From Pseudidiomarina gelatinasegens (lineage in GTDB: Bacteria; Pseudomonadota; Gammaproteobacteria; Enterobacterales; Alteromonadaceae), in NCBI RefSeq assembly GCF_004025325.1, contig NZ_RSFE01000005.1, positions 179,740 to 243,739 on the forward strand: a stretch of DNA of 64,000 nucleotides. Direction: 5' to 3'. Shown here one piece after another: positions 32,701 to 41,906 of this stretch. The first letter of the stretch is position 1. Each line of letters begins with the position of its first letter. The position numbers and the translations under genes are program-made. A model generated the notes under the pieces. It did no database searches. It saw only the letters and a program-made list of their open reading frames with translations, and was not told the origin of the DNA.

Positions 32701-33187
32701 CGTTCGAGTCACTCACCGGCTCGGCAGCAATAGTATTCACCAGCTCTGCTTTCATGGTTTCCGCAGTCGCCAGTTTTAGCCCGGGTATACTTAAGTCCGC
32801 ACCGCCACTGCCCGCAGTATACAAGGTCAGGTGTGCAAGCCCCAGTAAGCGCTCAATAAACCCTTGGCGCACCTCAACATGTTGAATACGATTCAGCGGC
32901 ACAGCGCGGGTTAACCGCCATAAGGCACCGCGGCGCAAATGCATGGACACATCGGTGCTTGCATACGCGGTAAATTGAAATCGACGCGATGACCAGAATA
33001 AGCCGAAAAATAAGGTTAAAACCGCCCAAGGAATTCCCAGCCATAGTGGGTTAGGTAGCCAGTCAGTTGATGGGCTGAATAGATACAAGCCAATCGCAAT
33101 GAGTGCCAAAATACTCATATCGATAAGCACGATTAACTGTAAATAAGTTTTGTAAGCGGGCTCAACAGGCTTCCACGCAATTGTCAT
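32693..33187 (-). CDS. Bacterial PH-domain (YdbS-like) membrane protein
   Basis: 164 residues: two membrane helices then one bPH2 domain ('VSMHLRRGALWRLTRAVPLNRIQHVEVRQG', about 80-110; 'LYTAGSGGADLSIPGL'). It is the small partner of the adjacent YdbT-like protein, as in other two-gene ydbS-ydbT operons. AAGGAAACGATCAC precedes the ATG. The operon is divergent from the DJ-1 family gene. Confidence 0.86.
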   Translation of the reverse strand: MTIAWKPVEPAYKTYLQLIVLIDMSILALIAIGLYLFSPSTDWLPNPLWLGIPWAVLTLFFGLFWSSRRFQFTAYASTDVSMHLRRGALWRLTRAVPLNRIQHVEVRQGFIERLLGLAHLTLYTAGSGGADLSIPGLKLATAETMKAELVNTIAAEPVSDSNDD

Positions 33188-33278
33188 GTGATCGTTTCCT
33201 TACTTGAAAAGGTATGTTTTAGCACCCATGTATCTTTTATGTAACTCTAACACGAAGTAAAAAGATAGGAGCAAGCTC

Positions 33279-33971
33279 ATGAAAATTTTAATGGTTTTAA
33301 CCTCGCACGAGCAGCTCGGTGACAGTGGCCATAAGACTGGCTTTTGGGCCGAAGAATTCGCCGCACCGTACTACGCGTTCAAAGATGCAGGTGCCGAAGT
33401 GGTGTTAGCGAGCCCTAAAGGTGGCCAGCCGCCAATTGATCCAAACAGTGAACAATCCGATGCACAAACGACAGCAACGGTGCGCTTATTTGAAGACCCG
33501 GAGACAATGGAAAAGCTTGCGACAACCCTCAAATTGAGCGAAGTTACAGCCGATAAATTTGATGCGGTTTTCTATCCAGGTGGGCATGGCCCGTTATGGG
33601 ATTTAAGCGAAGACCCGCTATCCATTGGTCTCATTCAACAGTTTTGGGAGCAAGAAAAACCGGTTGCAGCGGTATGCCATGCACCGGCGGTTTTAGTGAA
33701 TGTGAAAACCCCAGCGGGTAAACCGCTCGTTGCAGGCCGTAAGGTAAGTGGCTTCACTAATAGTGAAGAAGCAGCGGTAGGTTTAACGGACGTTGTTCCA
33801 TTCTTACTTGAAGACAAACTGCAAGAACTCGGTGGTGTGTATCAGAAAGTTGATGACTGGAAACCATTAGCCGTGGTGGATGGCAATTTAATTACTGGCC
33901 AAAACCCCGCAAGTTCAGAAGCGGTTGCTGGCGAGTTGCTAAAACGCTTAAAAGCGCTTCACGTGAATTAA
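33279..33971 (+). CDS. DJ-1/PfpI family protein (class I glutamine amidotransferase-like)
   Basis: 230 residues. The nucleophile elbow is 'PVAAVCHAPAVLVN' with the conserved Cys, and 'DAVFYPGGHGPLWDL' precedes it. The N-terminal 'HKTGFWAEEFAAPYYAFKDAGAEVVLASPKGG' region places it with the Hsp31/glyoxalase III-like branch. Such proteins remove methylglyoxal or act as stress chaperones; which applies here is not clear. TAGGAGCAAGCTC precedes the ATG, and a bidirectional terminator follows. Confidence 0.9.
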   Translation: MKILMVLTSHEQLGDSGHKTGFWAEEFAAPYYAFKDAGAEVVLASPKGGQPPIDPNSEQSDAQTTATVRLFEDPETMEKLATTLKLSEVTADKFDAVFYPGGHGPLWDLSEDPLSIGLIQQFWEQEKPVAAVCHAPAVLVNVKTPAGKPLVAGRKVSGFTNSEEAAVGLTDVVPFLLEDKLQELGGVYQKVDDWKPLAVVDGNLITGQNPASSEAVAGELLKRLKALHVN

Positions 33972-34005
33972 GCGTCGCATTGTCGGCAATGCATACGTTC
34001 GACAC

Positions 34006-34035
34006 AAAAAAGCCAACCCTCGGGTTGGCTTTTTT
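34006..34035. terminator. Bidirectional intrinsic terminator
   Basis: A-run, then GCCAACCC-TC-GGGTTGGC, then a run of six T: a perfect inverted repeat that works on both strands. It separates the converging DJ-1 family gene and DUF4168 gene. Confidence 0.93.
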
Positions 34036-34061
34036 GCTGCTGCGTGTTGATTAAAACGCGT

Positions 34062-34436
34062 TTATTCAGTCATTTCCTGCAAGCGAGCACGTAGCTCTTC
34101 GTCTTGCTGAACACGCTGAACAATGGTGTTGTACTCTTGCGGTGAAAGACCAGAGTCATTCACAGCTGCTACCATTTCTTCTTGCGCTTTACGCTGAATT
34201 TCTTGTGCTTGCTCAGCGTCTTCAGCGCTTTGGAACTGCTCTGAATATTTATTGCTGATTTCCTGCACATTGCTCATAGCAGTAACAAATTGCTCCAGCA
34301 TGGTGTCAGTCAATTCAATCGACTCCTGTTGCTGCATCATTTGCTGCTGTTGTGACTGGCCTTCTTGTGGTGCTGCCATTGCTGCAGAACTAGAAAATAA
34401 AGCCGCGATTGCTAAAGCTGTCATTGTTTTACGCAT
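34062..34436 (-). CDS. Exported DUF4168 protein
   Basis: 124 residues. The signal peptide is residues 1-21 (ends 'AMAAPQ'), followed by a glutamine-rich stretch and two helices ('LTDTMLEQFVTAMSNVQEISNKYSEQF' and 'MVAAVNDSGLSPQEYNTIVQRVQQDEELRARL'), the DUF4168 pattern. It should be a small helical periplasmic protein. TAGGAGATATATCT precedes the ATG. Its promoter matches sigma54, and it is divergent from a histidine kinase / sigma54-activator pair, reminiscent of zraP beside zraSR. The molecular role of DUF4168 is unknown. Confidence 0.88.
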   Translation of the reverse strand: MRKTMTALAIAALFSSSAAMAAPQEGQSQQQQMMQQQESIELTDTMLEQFVTAMSNVQEISNKYSEQFQSAEDAEQAQEIQRKAQEEMVAAVNDSGLSPQEYNTIVQRVQQDEELRARLQEMTE

Positions 34437-34461
34437 AGATATATCTCCTATTTTGAGTTCG

Positions 34462-34488
34462 ATTATAACTTTGCAAGAGGTGTGCCAA
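34462..34488 (-). promoter_or_regulatory. Sigma54-type promoter of the DUF4168 gene
   Basis: Reading the minus strand, TGGCACACCTCTTGCA (34487-34472) matches the -24/-12 consensus with GG and GC ten bases apart. Transcription would start near 34460, about 25 bases before the ATG. The same stretch also reads as sigma70: TTGGCA (34488-34483) and TATAAT (34467-34462), but with a short 15-bp spacer. The NtrC-type activator next door favours sigma54. Confidence 0.72.
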
Positions 34489-34557
34489 CTTTCAGAGCGC
34501 AGCTAACAAGCTGTAATTAAAGGAAAAATGAAGCAGCCTCGATCCAGGCCACTGATT

Positions 34558-34578
34558 TGTGTATAATTTCGATACACA
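34558..34578. promoter_or_regulatory. 21-bp palindrome, candidate activator binding site
   Basis: TGTGTAT-N7-ATACACA is a perfect 7-7-7 inverted repeat centred about 88 bp from the sigma54 promoter, a normal distance for an upstream activating site. It also covers a TATAAT (34562-34567) that could be the -10 of the histidine kinase gene, so one site could serve both activation and autorepression. Confidence 0.62.
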
Positions 34579-34595
34579 CCTTGCAGGAATCAACC

Positions 34596-35933
34596 GTGAC
34601 AAAAAGATACAGCCTATGGTTAACCAAGGGGTCTGGCCTACAGCGAACGCTGACCTTTTACATTATGCTGCCATTATTGGCGTTGTCTGGTATCGCAATC
34701 GGTATCGGGCTTGAACGCGCCGCAGAATTCCAGAATCAACGGTTGCGCGATGACCTTGAATTGGTTGGGCGCGCCATACACGTGCCCGTCAGTGATGCGC
34801 TGATTCGACGTGACATTACAGCGGTTCAGGCCAGCTTAGATTCGGTATTTAAAATTGGCCGCGTCTACGGTGCCTCGGTTTATGATACCGAGGGCGCACT
34901 TGTTGCATCTGCAGGGGTTACCGAGCGCGATTTATCTGAAAGTCTGTTGGCTGAGCAAGTTATCCTTACCGGCGAAACCCAAGACAGCTATCGGCAAGTG
35001 GCGGGGCGCGATGTATTTTCTCAGTTTGTGCCTATTCAAGATCGGGGTGGCCAAATTATTGGGTTCATGCAGTTAAACCGCCGCGCTCAAGATTTTGATA
35101 ACTCATTTACGCAACTGTCCCAAATTGCGTGGGGCACCTGGTTGGTGCTGGCGCTGGCGACAGTAGCCATCTTAGTGTTTGGCCATTACCGTGGGGTGGG
35201 CCGCTATGTGGAACTCAAACTGGAACAACAGCGCCGTGAACAGGAAAAGATGGTGGCTATTGGCCAGGTTTCGAGTGGCGTTGCGCATGAGCTGGGTGCA
35301 CCGCTTACGGTTATTGATGGGCGCGCCAAGCAGTTGCTAAAGCGTCATGACGACCCCGAATCACAACGCCAATTGCAAGCCATTCGCGGCCAAGTTCAGC
35401 GCTTAACGAAAATGGTCAAACAATTGCTAGCATTTAGCCGTACGCCGGTTTCAGCGAAGCAACCTGTGATGATTTCCGTCTTGCTGGATCAAGCATGTAA
35501 CAGTATCTCGTTTGAACAGTCGCAAGACGGGCCCCAAGTCACGTTAACGCATCCTTCCTCAGAGATTTCCATTGAAGCTGATGCGCAGCGGCTGGAGCTT
35601 GCCTTAGTGAATATATTGCGTAATGCGCTGCAAGCTGCAGAACACAATGTTGAGGTGGCCGTAAAGACCGCGCCCGACCAAATTTCCATTCATGTGCGCG
35701 ACGACGGCACAGGGTTACCTGACAGTGTTGCGCAAGAAGATTTAACCAAACCATTTACCACCACCAAGAAAACTGGCGAAGGCACGGGGCTTGGCTTGGC
35801 TCTTGTCAGTTACATTATGGCGGACCACCAAGGTTCGCTGTCCCTGAAAAACTGGCACACCGACCAACAAACCGTCGGTGGCTGCGAGGTGGTTTTAACG
35901 TTGCCGCGCAAGCAACAAGCGAACAGGAGCTAA
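34596..35933 (+). CDS. Membrane sensor histidine kinase (NtrB/ZraS type)
   Basis: 445 residues from GTG 34596, with AGGAA six bases upstream. Membrane helix about 18-39, a periplasmic sensor of about 135 residues, second helix about 177-197, no clear HAMP, then HisKA with phospho-acceptor His231 in 'GVAHELGAPL'. The ATPase domain has 'NILRNALQAAEHN', 'DDGTGLP' and 'GTGLGLALV'. It probably phosphorylates the NtrC-type regulator that starts 3 bp after its stop. The sensed signal cannot be read from the sequence; envelope stress is suggested by the DUF4168 neighbour. Confidence 0.9.
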   Translation: MTKRYSLWLTKGSGLQRTLTFYIMLPLLALSGIAIGIGLERAAEFQNQRLRDDLELVGRAIHVPVSDALIRRDITAVQASLDSVFKIGRVYGASVYDTEGALVASAGVTERDLSESLLAEQVILTGETQDSYRQVAGRDVFSQFVPIQDRGGQIIGFMQLNRRAQDFDNSFTQLSQIAWGTWLVLALATVAILVFGHYRGVGRYVELKLEQQRREQEKMVAIGQVSSGVAHELGAPLTVIDGRAKQLLKRHDDPESQRQLQAIRGQVQRLTKMVKQLLAFSRTPVSAKQPVMISVLLDQACNSISFEQSQDGPQVTLTHPSSEISIEADAQRLELALVNILRNALQAAEHNVEVAVKTAPDQISIHVRDDGTGLPDSVAQEDLTKPFTTTKKTGEGTGLGLALVSYIMADHQGSLSLKNWHTDQQTVGGCEVVLTLPRKQQANRS

Positions 35934-35936
35934 ACC

Positions 35937-37295
35937 ATGAATACCAAAAGCGTTCGCATTGCGGTAATTGAAGATGACCCAGGGTTACGTGAGTTGCTGC
36001 AAGAAGAATTGGAAAGTGTCGGTTATGACGTCGCAGCATTTACGGACGTTGAATCATTCCAGAACCAACAGGCTACCTTCGAAGCACAGCTGGTGGTTAG
36101 CGATATTCGCCTGCCGGGTATAAGTGGGCTTGAGTTGCTGGCGCAATTGCAAGCTCAGGAGAAGGCGCCACCACTGATTCTCATCACCGCCTTTGGCACC
36201 GTGGACCAAGCGGTAGAAGCCTTAAAACAAGGTGCTGATGACTTCTTGACCAAGCCGTTAGATCTTGAGCACTTGCTGGTTAGTGTTGAGCGTGTACTAA
36301 CATTTCATCAGTTACGTGATGAAGTTGAGCACTATCGCCAGTCGCAGCAGCGCACCGCGGAAGGGCCAGCGGGAATTATCGGAAAAAGCCGGGTGATGCA
36401 AAAGCTGTACGATGAAATTGAACGCGTGGCGCCGGTTGAAGGGGCAGTGTTAATTTTAGGTGAAAGCGGCACCGGTAAAGAGCTTGTTGCGCAAGCCCTG
36501 CACCAACAAAGTCAACGCGCAGCAGGACCATTTCTAGCGGTTAACTGTGCCGGTATACCGGCAGAATTATTAGAGAGTGAATTTTTCGGTCACGCTGCCG
36601 GAGCCTTTACCGGCGCTCAGAAAGCACGTGCAGGTCTGCTCAAAGAAGCCAACGGTGGAACCCTGTTGCTGGATGAAATTGGTGAAATGCCACTGGCCTT
36701 GCAAGCGAAGCTGCTACGCGTTTTGCAAGAAGGAAAAATGCGGCCAGTTGGTAGCGATCAGGAAGTGCAGATTGACGTGCGTATTCTCGCCGCGACCCAT
36801 CAAAACTTAGAGCAAAAGGTCGCTGATAAAAGTTTCCGTGAAGACTTATTTTATCGGCTGGAAACTTTTGCCATTAAAGTGCCGCCTTTGCGGCACCGCG
36901 GCGATGACGTGGCACTGTTGGCAGAGCACTTTATTCAGCAGGTGAGCGAGCAACAAAATAAACGGATAAAAGGCTTAGCCGCGGCAGCGCAGGAATTGTT
37001 TTATTCCTACAATTTCCCCGGCAACGTGCGGGAATTACAAAACTCTATTGAGCGCGCAGTCACCTTTTGTGACGGTGACTGGATAGATGCGGAGCACCTA
37101 CCGGCACGAATGCGCCTTGAGCAGGTGTCAGAAATTGCGACCCATGCCACCGAGCAATGGCCATCCATGGATGCGTTGCAGGCTGATTATGTGCGCAAGG
37201 TGCTGGCCCATACGGAAGGAAATAAACAACGAGCCGCGCGCATCTTGGGTATTACGCGCCGCACCTTGTACCGTTGGCTTACCAACGACGATTAA
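35937..37295 (+). CDS. Sigma54-dependent response regulator (NtrC family)
   Basis: 452 residues. The receiver domain has phospho-acceptor Asp56 in 'VVSDIRLPG'. The AAA+ domain carries Walker A GESGTGKE (175-182) and the sigma54-contacting GAFTGA loop (222-227), and a Fis-type helix-turn-helix lies at the end ('[20 protein letters not shown]'). It should activate sigma54 promoters, the obvious target being the one at 34472-34487. It follows the kinase by 3 bp, and its last 17 bp overlap the end of the convergent TonB receptor gene. Confidence 0.94.
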   Translation: MNTKSVRIAVIEDDPGLRELLQEELESVGYDVAAFTDVESFQNQQATFEAQLVVSDIRLPGISGLELLAQLQAQEKAPPLILITAFGTVDQAVEALKQGADDFLTKPLDLEHLLVSVERVLTFHQLRDEVEHYRQSQQRTAEGPAGIIGKSRVMQKLYDEIERVAPVEGAVLILGESGTGKELVAQALHQQSQRAAGPFLAVNCAGIPAELLESEFFGHAAGAFTGAQKARAGLLKEANGGTLLLDEIGEMPLALQAKLLRVLQEGKMRPVGSDQEVQIDVRILAATHQNLEQKVADKSFREDLFYRLETFAIKVPPLRHRGDDVALLAEHFIQQVSEQQNKRIKGLAAAAQELFYSYNFPGNVRELQNSIERAVTFCDGDWIDAEHLPARMRLEQVSEIATHATEQWPSMDALQADYVRKVLAHTEGNKQRAARILGITRRTLYRWLTNDD

Positions 37296-39267
37296 ATTGC
37301 ACACCGGCTTGCAGTTCGCGCCCGGTACCAGGCTCAAACGCCCGCCCGCTGCCTTGGTTCACCACCACCGAACCGACATAGGCTTTGTCGGTAACGTTGT
37401 GCAGGTTCACCCACGGCGACACTTGCCATTGCGCAATGCTGTAGGTAGCGCGCCAATTGAGGTGCCACAAGGTATGGCTGGGAGCGATAACGGTGTTGGC
37501 GTCATTCGCCGCAACATCACCACGGTATTCTGTAATCACGCTCAATCGTTGCTCTGGCCGATAGTCCCAGTTTAACTGACTATACAATTGACGCTCTGCA
37601 ACGCCGGGTAAGCGTTCACCGCTGGCGTAGTTTGCTTCAAGCAAGGTCGCAGCCGTGCGCCAATTCCAGTTGTCACTGATGAACCAGCTTGCTTCAAGCT
37701 CAATACCACTGCGTTCGGTAAGGCCGGCGTTGGTGTACGTGGTGCGCCCGTCAATGCTTTGGTCAACCACAATCTCATCGGTGGTATCAATTCGAAACGC
37801 GGTTAACTGCGCTTGCAGTGAATCACCCTGCCACTTTACCCCAGCTTCCAATTGCTGATTGTAAGCAGCGCCAAGCTCTGTGTTTAAACCGGTTTCGGTG
37901 TTGCTGTAGGCCAATTCAGTTAGGGTTGCGGTTTCAAAACCATTACCGCGGGCTATAAACACCTGCCAATGGTCATTAACCTGATAATTTAACCCGAGGC
38001 TCCAACTCCATGCATGCTGGCGCTGTGCGCCACTGTCATCCGGGTTGTTTGGTACCACAAAGTAATCATCCACACCAAAATCAACGTCGCTGTATCGCAA
38101 CCCAGCAAGTACCGTTAAGTCGTCCACCGGGCGCCAATCCGTCAAGCTGTAGATGGCCTGCTGGGTTACTTCGCCAAGCTCGTTGCGGCGCAGCTCACCG
38201 CGTTCGCCAAAGTTATTCTCATACCCAAACCTGCGGTCATCTTGCTCTGCATGATGCACGCCAACCGTTGTGGTTAACGGCTGAGAGAATTCCCAGTTGT
38301 AATCGTAGCTGGCATCAACACCAACGAAGCTACGGCGTAAATCAATCACCGCACCCGAGCCGCGAATATCCCCACCAGGAAATGGCAAATATTGTTCAAT
38401 ATCGCGCCAGCCTTTCCAGCTGTTGATATGCCAGCCGTCTTGACTGCGCAGCGACACCGACATTTGTTGATGATGAATGGCTTTGCGCGTATTAAAGCGC
38501 GTGGCGCCACCGAACGTTTGTGTTGGGTCCGCACGCCAGTCATCGGGGCTCAGCGAGCCGGGATCTTGTAAATGTGGGGCGTTGTTGTCGTCCAGACGCA
38601 CAATCATTTCTACGCTATCGCTTAAGTCTTGATACCAGCGCAGCGCCAGTTGGTCGCGCTCTGCGCTATTGTGATCGCGCGGACCGTCGGTGCGTAAACG
38701 TGTACCCACAACACGTATGGCGGTTGAATCATCTACCCAATCACCCTGCAACAGTTGGCGTTGTGTGGCATTGCTGCCAGCCATGGCATCAACACGCAGT
38801 TGCGTGGTATCTGGCCGACGACTGAACCATTGCACCATACCGCCGGCGCTATTGCCGTATATCGTTGCCAGCGGGCCACGAATCACCTGAACGTTCTCTG
38901 GTTCATCCAGCAAGATACTTGAGGTTTGGGCCTGGCCGTCGGGCATGCTCAAAGGAATCCCATCAAGTTGTAAAACAATGCCACGTACACCAAACGCAGA
39001 ACGCGCGCCGAAACCTCGTAAGGTAATACGTGTGTCTTGCGCATAGTTCGCGCGCGAATCGGCTTGTACACCAGCGAGCCCTTTGAGTAACTCGGCCGCA
39101 TCAATACGTAGCCCCGCCGGCTGCTCAGAAACGTCCGCGTTACTGATAGACGCAGGCGTTTCTTGGGCGGTGCGAGGCTTACTTTGATTCACTACAATGA
39201 CTTCATCAACAGCAACGCTGGCCGAAGCCAGCGTTGATAAAAGCAGTAAGTGACTACTTACAAACAT
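37279..39267 (-). CDS. pqqU: TonB-dependent receptor, PqqU (YncD)-like
   Basis: 662 residues: signal peptide (about 1-19), TonB-box-like 'DEVIVVN', plug domain with '[20 protein letters not shown]' and '[17 protein letters not shown]', then a beta-barrel. These plug segments closely resemble E. coli YncD/PqqU ('RGFGSRS', 'DGIPATMPDGQGQTS'), the outer-membrane importer of pyrroloquinoline quinone. The preceding gene encodes a PQQ-dependent sugar dehydrogenase, with only 3 bp between its stop and this ATG. PQQ uptake is therefore the best reading; another small cofactor or siderophore cannot be excluded. Confidence 0.8.
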   Translation of the reverse strand: MFVSSHLLLLSTLASASVAVDEVIVVNQSKPRTAQETPASISNADVSEQPAGLRIDAAELLKGLAGVQADSRANYAQDTRITLRGFGARSAFGVRGIVLQLDGIPLSMPDGQAQTSSILLDEPENVQVIRGPLATIYGNSAGGMVQWFSRRPDTTQLRVDAMAGSNATQRQLLQGDWVDDSTAIRVVGTRLRTDGPRDHNSAERDQLALRWYQDLSDSVEMIVRLDDNNAPHLQDPGSLSPDDWRADPTQTFGGATRFNTRKAIHHQQMSVSLRSQDGWHINSWKGWRDIEQYLPFPGGDIRGSGAVIDLRRSFVGVDASYDYNWEFSQPLTTTVGVHHAEQDDRRFGYENNFGERGELRRNELGEVTQQAIYSLTDWRPVDDLTVLAGLRYSDVDFGVDDYFVVPNNPDDSGAQRQHAWSWSLGLNYQVNDHWQVFIARGNGFETATLTELAYSNTETGLNTELGAAYNQQLEAGVKWQGDSLQAQLTAFRIDTTDEIVVDQSIDGRTTYTNAGLTERSGIELEASWFISDNWNWRTAATLLEANYASGERLPGVAERQLYSQLNWDYRPEQRLSVITEYRGDVAANDANTVIAPSHTLWHLNWRATYSIAQWQVSPWVNLHNVTDKAYVGSVVVNQGSGRAFEPGTGRELQAGVQFNRRW

Positions 39268-39270
39268 AGT

Positions 39271-40407
39271 TTATTCCGCAGGTTTAATTTGAATAAGCTG
39301 ACCAGCGCGGTCATCGGTAATCAGATAGATGTAGCCATCAGGACCCTGTTCAATATCACGAATCCGTTGTTCGACAGCCTGTTCAAATAAAGTTTCTTCA
39401 TGCATCACGCGGTCACCCTCAAGATCAAGCCGCGCAACTTGCGAGCCTTTGAGTGCCGCTACCAGTAAGTCGCCCTGCCAAGCTGGGAATTTATCGCCGG
39501 TATAGAAAATCATGTTTGAAGTAGCAATTGAAGGCACCCAATAGTAATGCGGTTGAATGGTGCCTTCGACATGAGTTTTGTCACTGATAATGCTGCCATC
39601 GTAGTCCACCCCATAGGTGGCAATTGGCCAGCCGTAGTTTTTGCCGGCTTCAGGAATATTGATTTCATCACCGCCTTTAGGGCCATGCTCAACGGTCCAC
39701 AGTTTACCTGTGGTTGGGTGAATTGCGGCACCTTGCACATTGCGGTGCCCGTATGACCAAATCTCTGGCAGTGCGTCATCTTTGCCAACGAAGGGGTTGT
39801 CACTTGGTACGCTGCCGTCAGGCTTAATTCGCACCACTTTACCGTGGTGGTTGTCCAGTGTCTGGGCATCGTCCATGGCTGAATACCTGTCGCCCAGCGT
39901 AATAAACAAATGACCGTCTGGTGCAAACACTAAGCGCGAGCCGAAGTGTGCGCCACTTTTATACTTGGGGGCGCCTCGGAAAATCACTTTTCCGTTGGTT
40001 AACCCTGTATCGGTAAGCGTTGCGCGCATTACCGCAGTGCTGTTGCCTTCGCCGCCCTGAGGGTCGGCTTCAGAATAGCTGATGTAAACGTAGTTGTTAT
40101 CGGCAAAGTTTGGGTCAACCGCCACATCGAGCAATCCGCCTTGGCTTTTATTTACCACACTAGGTACGCCGGTTAGTGGTACACTGATTGAGCCGTCGAG
40201 TTTCACACGACGCAAAGCACCAGATTTCTCCGTGACTAATAACTCGCCCGAAGGTAAGAACGACATTCCCCATGGCTTATCTAATTTGTTGGTCAGGCTA
40301 GTAATAGATACCTTGTGACGCTCAGTTGAAACGGTTTCAGCCGCAGCTGATGAGGCATTTAATGCCAGCGCTGCAGTAATACTTACCGCAAGTAGAGTAC
40401 GTAACAT
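39271..40407 (-). CDS. PQQ-dependent aldose sugar dehydrogenase
   Basis: 378 residues with a signal peptide ending near 'SSAAAE', so it is periplasmic. The six-bladed propeller of soluble glucose dehydrogenases is evident: 'LDKPWGMSFLPSGELLVTEKSG', 'SGAHFGSRLVFAPDGHLFITLGDR' (with the candidate catalytic His in 'GAHFGSR'), 'WSYGHRNVQGAAIHP' and 'EHGPKGGDEIN'. It resembles Asd/YliI of E. coli, which oxidises aldoses using PQQ. No PQQ biosynthesis gene lies in the window. AAGGAGAACCTT precedes the ATG. First gene of a two-gene operon with the PqqU-like receptor. Confidence 0.92.
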   Translation of the reverse strand: MLRTLLAVSITAALALNASSAAAETVSTERHKVSITSLTNKLDKPWGMSFLPSGELLVTEKSGALRRVKLDGSISVPLTGVPSVVNKSQGGLLDVAVDPNFADNNYVYISYSEADPQGGEGNSTAVMRATLTDTGLTNGKVIFRGAPKYKSGAHFGSRLVFAPDGHLFITLGDRYSAMDDAQTLDNHHGKVVRIKPDGSVPSDNPFVGKDDALPEIWSYGHRNVQGAAIHPTTGKLWTVEHGPKGGDEINIPEAGKNYGWPIATYGVDYDGSIISDKTHVEGTIQPHYYWVPSIATSNMIFYTGDKFPAWQGDLLVAALKGSQVARLDLEGDRVMHEETLFEQAVEQRIRDIEQGPDGYIYLITDDRAGQLIQIKPAE

Positions 40408-40539
40408 AAGGTTCTCCTTTAGTTGCTAATACACCAATCTGTACTAGTGTAAATATAGTTTAAATAGGAATTTGGATTGCTTTTTTTTCGCTACACTCAA
40501 TGTATTACAAGAAATTAACACCTTCTCAAGGAGTATTTA

Positions 40540-40965
40540 ATGGTAGATTTCAAACGTAACACAATGAAAGCCGCTGCAATGATTCTGGTTACCATGCACC
40601 TTAGTGCGTGCGGAACCATCCTGTATCCAGAGCGCAAGGGGCAAACAAGCGGAAGAATCGATGCTGGCGTTGCTGCGCTAAATGGCATTGGCTTACTATT
40701 CTTTTTAGTACCCGGCGTTATAGCTTTTGCTGTCGACTTTTCTAACGGTACCATTTATTTGCCGAATTCGGCAGCTACCGGTGACGATTCCGACTTGCGC
40801 GTTGTGCAAGCGGGTAAGAACCTGACCCCTGATCAATTGCAGGCGCTAATTTCTGCTGAACTGGGTCAAGAAGTTGACCTTTCTGAAGCACAAGTTCGCG
40901 CTGAGAAAGCACCTGATCAAGCCAGTATCGGTCCGCGTCTTAGCGAGCTGCGTACAGCACCTTAA
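40540..40965 (+). CDS. Small lipoprotein of unknown function
   Basis: 141 residues. The lipobox LSAC places the mature N-terminus at Cys24, followed by 'GTILYPERKGQTSGRIDAGV' and one hydrophobic segment ('GIGLLFFLVPGVIAFAVDF') ending in 'NGTIYLP'. Similar small lipoproteins occur in pseudomonads and marine bacteria without a known role. AAGGAGTATTTA precedes the ATG. It is divergent from the sugar dehydrogenase operon and convergent with oxyR. Confidence 0.72.
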   Translation: MVDFKRNTMKAAAMILVTMHLSACGTILYPERKGQTSGRIDAGVAALNGIGLLFFLVPGVIAFAVDFSNGTIYLPNSAATGDDSDLRVVQAGKNLTPDQLQALISAELGQEVDLSEAQVRAEKAPDQASIGPRLSELRTAP

Positions 40966-40991
40966 ACCACGTTTTATTTTTGCTCCGGCCG

Positions 40992-41906
40992 CTACTCAAG
41001 TAGCGGCTCGGGCAGAAGTTGTGCGACAACCTCGGCAAAGCGCCGGAATGTCTGACGGCGGTTCGTTGTAGGCCGATAGACCAAACCAATGTCGCGTGAC
41101 GCTTCCTTCCCTGTCGGCTTTAATGCCACCAAATCAGTCCCGTTTAAAATACCCCGATCAATTGCCATTTGTGGCAAGAAGGTAGCGCCTAAACCGGCGT
41201 CGGCCATTTGCACTAAGCTGTGTAAGCTGGTTGCTGTAAATGGATTAATTTTACTGGAATCGGCCAGTTCACATGCCGCTACGGCGTGGCCGGTTAAGCA
41301 ATGTTCTTTTTCCAGTAAGAAAATGGAGTTGTCGGGTAGCTTGTTGTACTGCACCGGCTCTTCGAGTTTTTCCGCCAAGGTTTTATGCATCACCAGCTTG
41401 AACGGGTCACGGCCTAATACGTAGCTTTGATTGCCCTGAATGTCGATTGGCAGCGCCAGCACCAACACATCGAGCTCACCATTGCGCAATAAATGCAGCA
41501 AATTGGTGGTTGTGTCTTCACGAATATTCAACTGTAAGTTTGGATAGTCACGCTGCAGCTTTTTACTTAAATCACCTAACAGAAACGGTGCAATGGTTGG
41601 AATGCAGCCAATTCTCAGCGGTCCTTCCATTGTTTTGCCTTGGCTTTGTGCAAAATACAGCAGCTCTTCGGTTGAGGTTAGGATGCGCCGCGCCTGCTCG
41701 ACAACTTCTTCGCCCATACCGGTAAATAAAAACGATTTGTGGTCACGCTCTATCAGCTGACACCCCAACTGCTCTTCCAAATTTTGAATACCACTGCTTA
41801 AGGTCGACTGGCTGACGTTACAGGCAGTTGCAGCGCGATTGAAGTTTTGATGCTGATGCAATGCTAATAAGTAGCTGAGATTTTTTAAGCTAGGTAGTTT
41901 GCTCAT
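40992..41906 (-). CDS. oxyR: Hydrogen-peroxide-sensing regulator OxyR
   Basis: 304 residues from ATG 41906 (GTGAGG upstream; GTG 41918 is an alternative). A LysR-type helix-turn-helix is at the N-terminus ('QNFNRAATACNVSQSTLSSGIQ'). The redox cysteines are Cys203 and Cys212 in 'EKEHCLTGHAVAAC', nine residues apart as Cys199/Cys208 in E. coli OxyR. It is divergent from ahpC-ahpD, a usual OxyR target, which supports the name. Confidence 0.95.
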   Translation of the reverse strand: MSKLPSLKNLSYLLALHQHQNFNRAATACNVSQSTLSSGIQNLEEQLGCQLIERDHKSFLFTGMGEEVVEQARRILTSTEELLYFAQSQGKTMEGPLRIGCIPTIAPFLLGDLSKKLQRDYPNLQLNIREDTTTNLLHLLRNGELDVLVLALPIDIQGNQSYVLGRDPFKLVMHKTLAEKLEEPVQYNKLPDNSIFLLEKEHCLTGHAVAACELADSSKINPFTATSLHSLVQMADAGLGATFLPQMAIDRGILNGTDLVALKPTGKEASRDIGLVYRPTTNRRQTFRRFAEVVAQLLPEPLLE

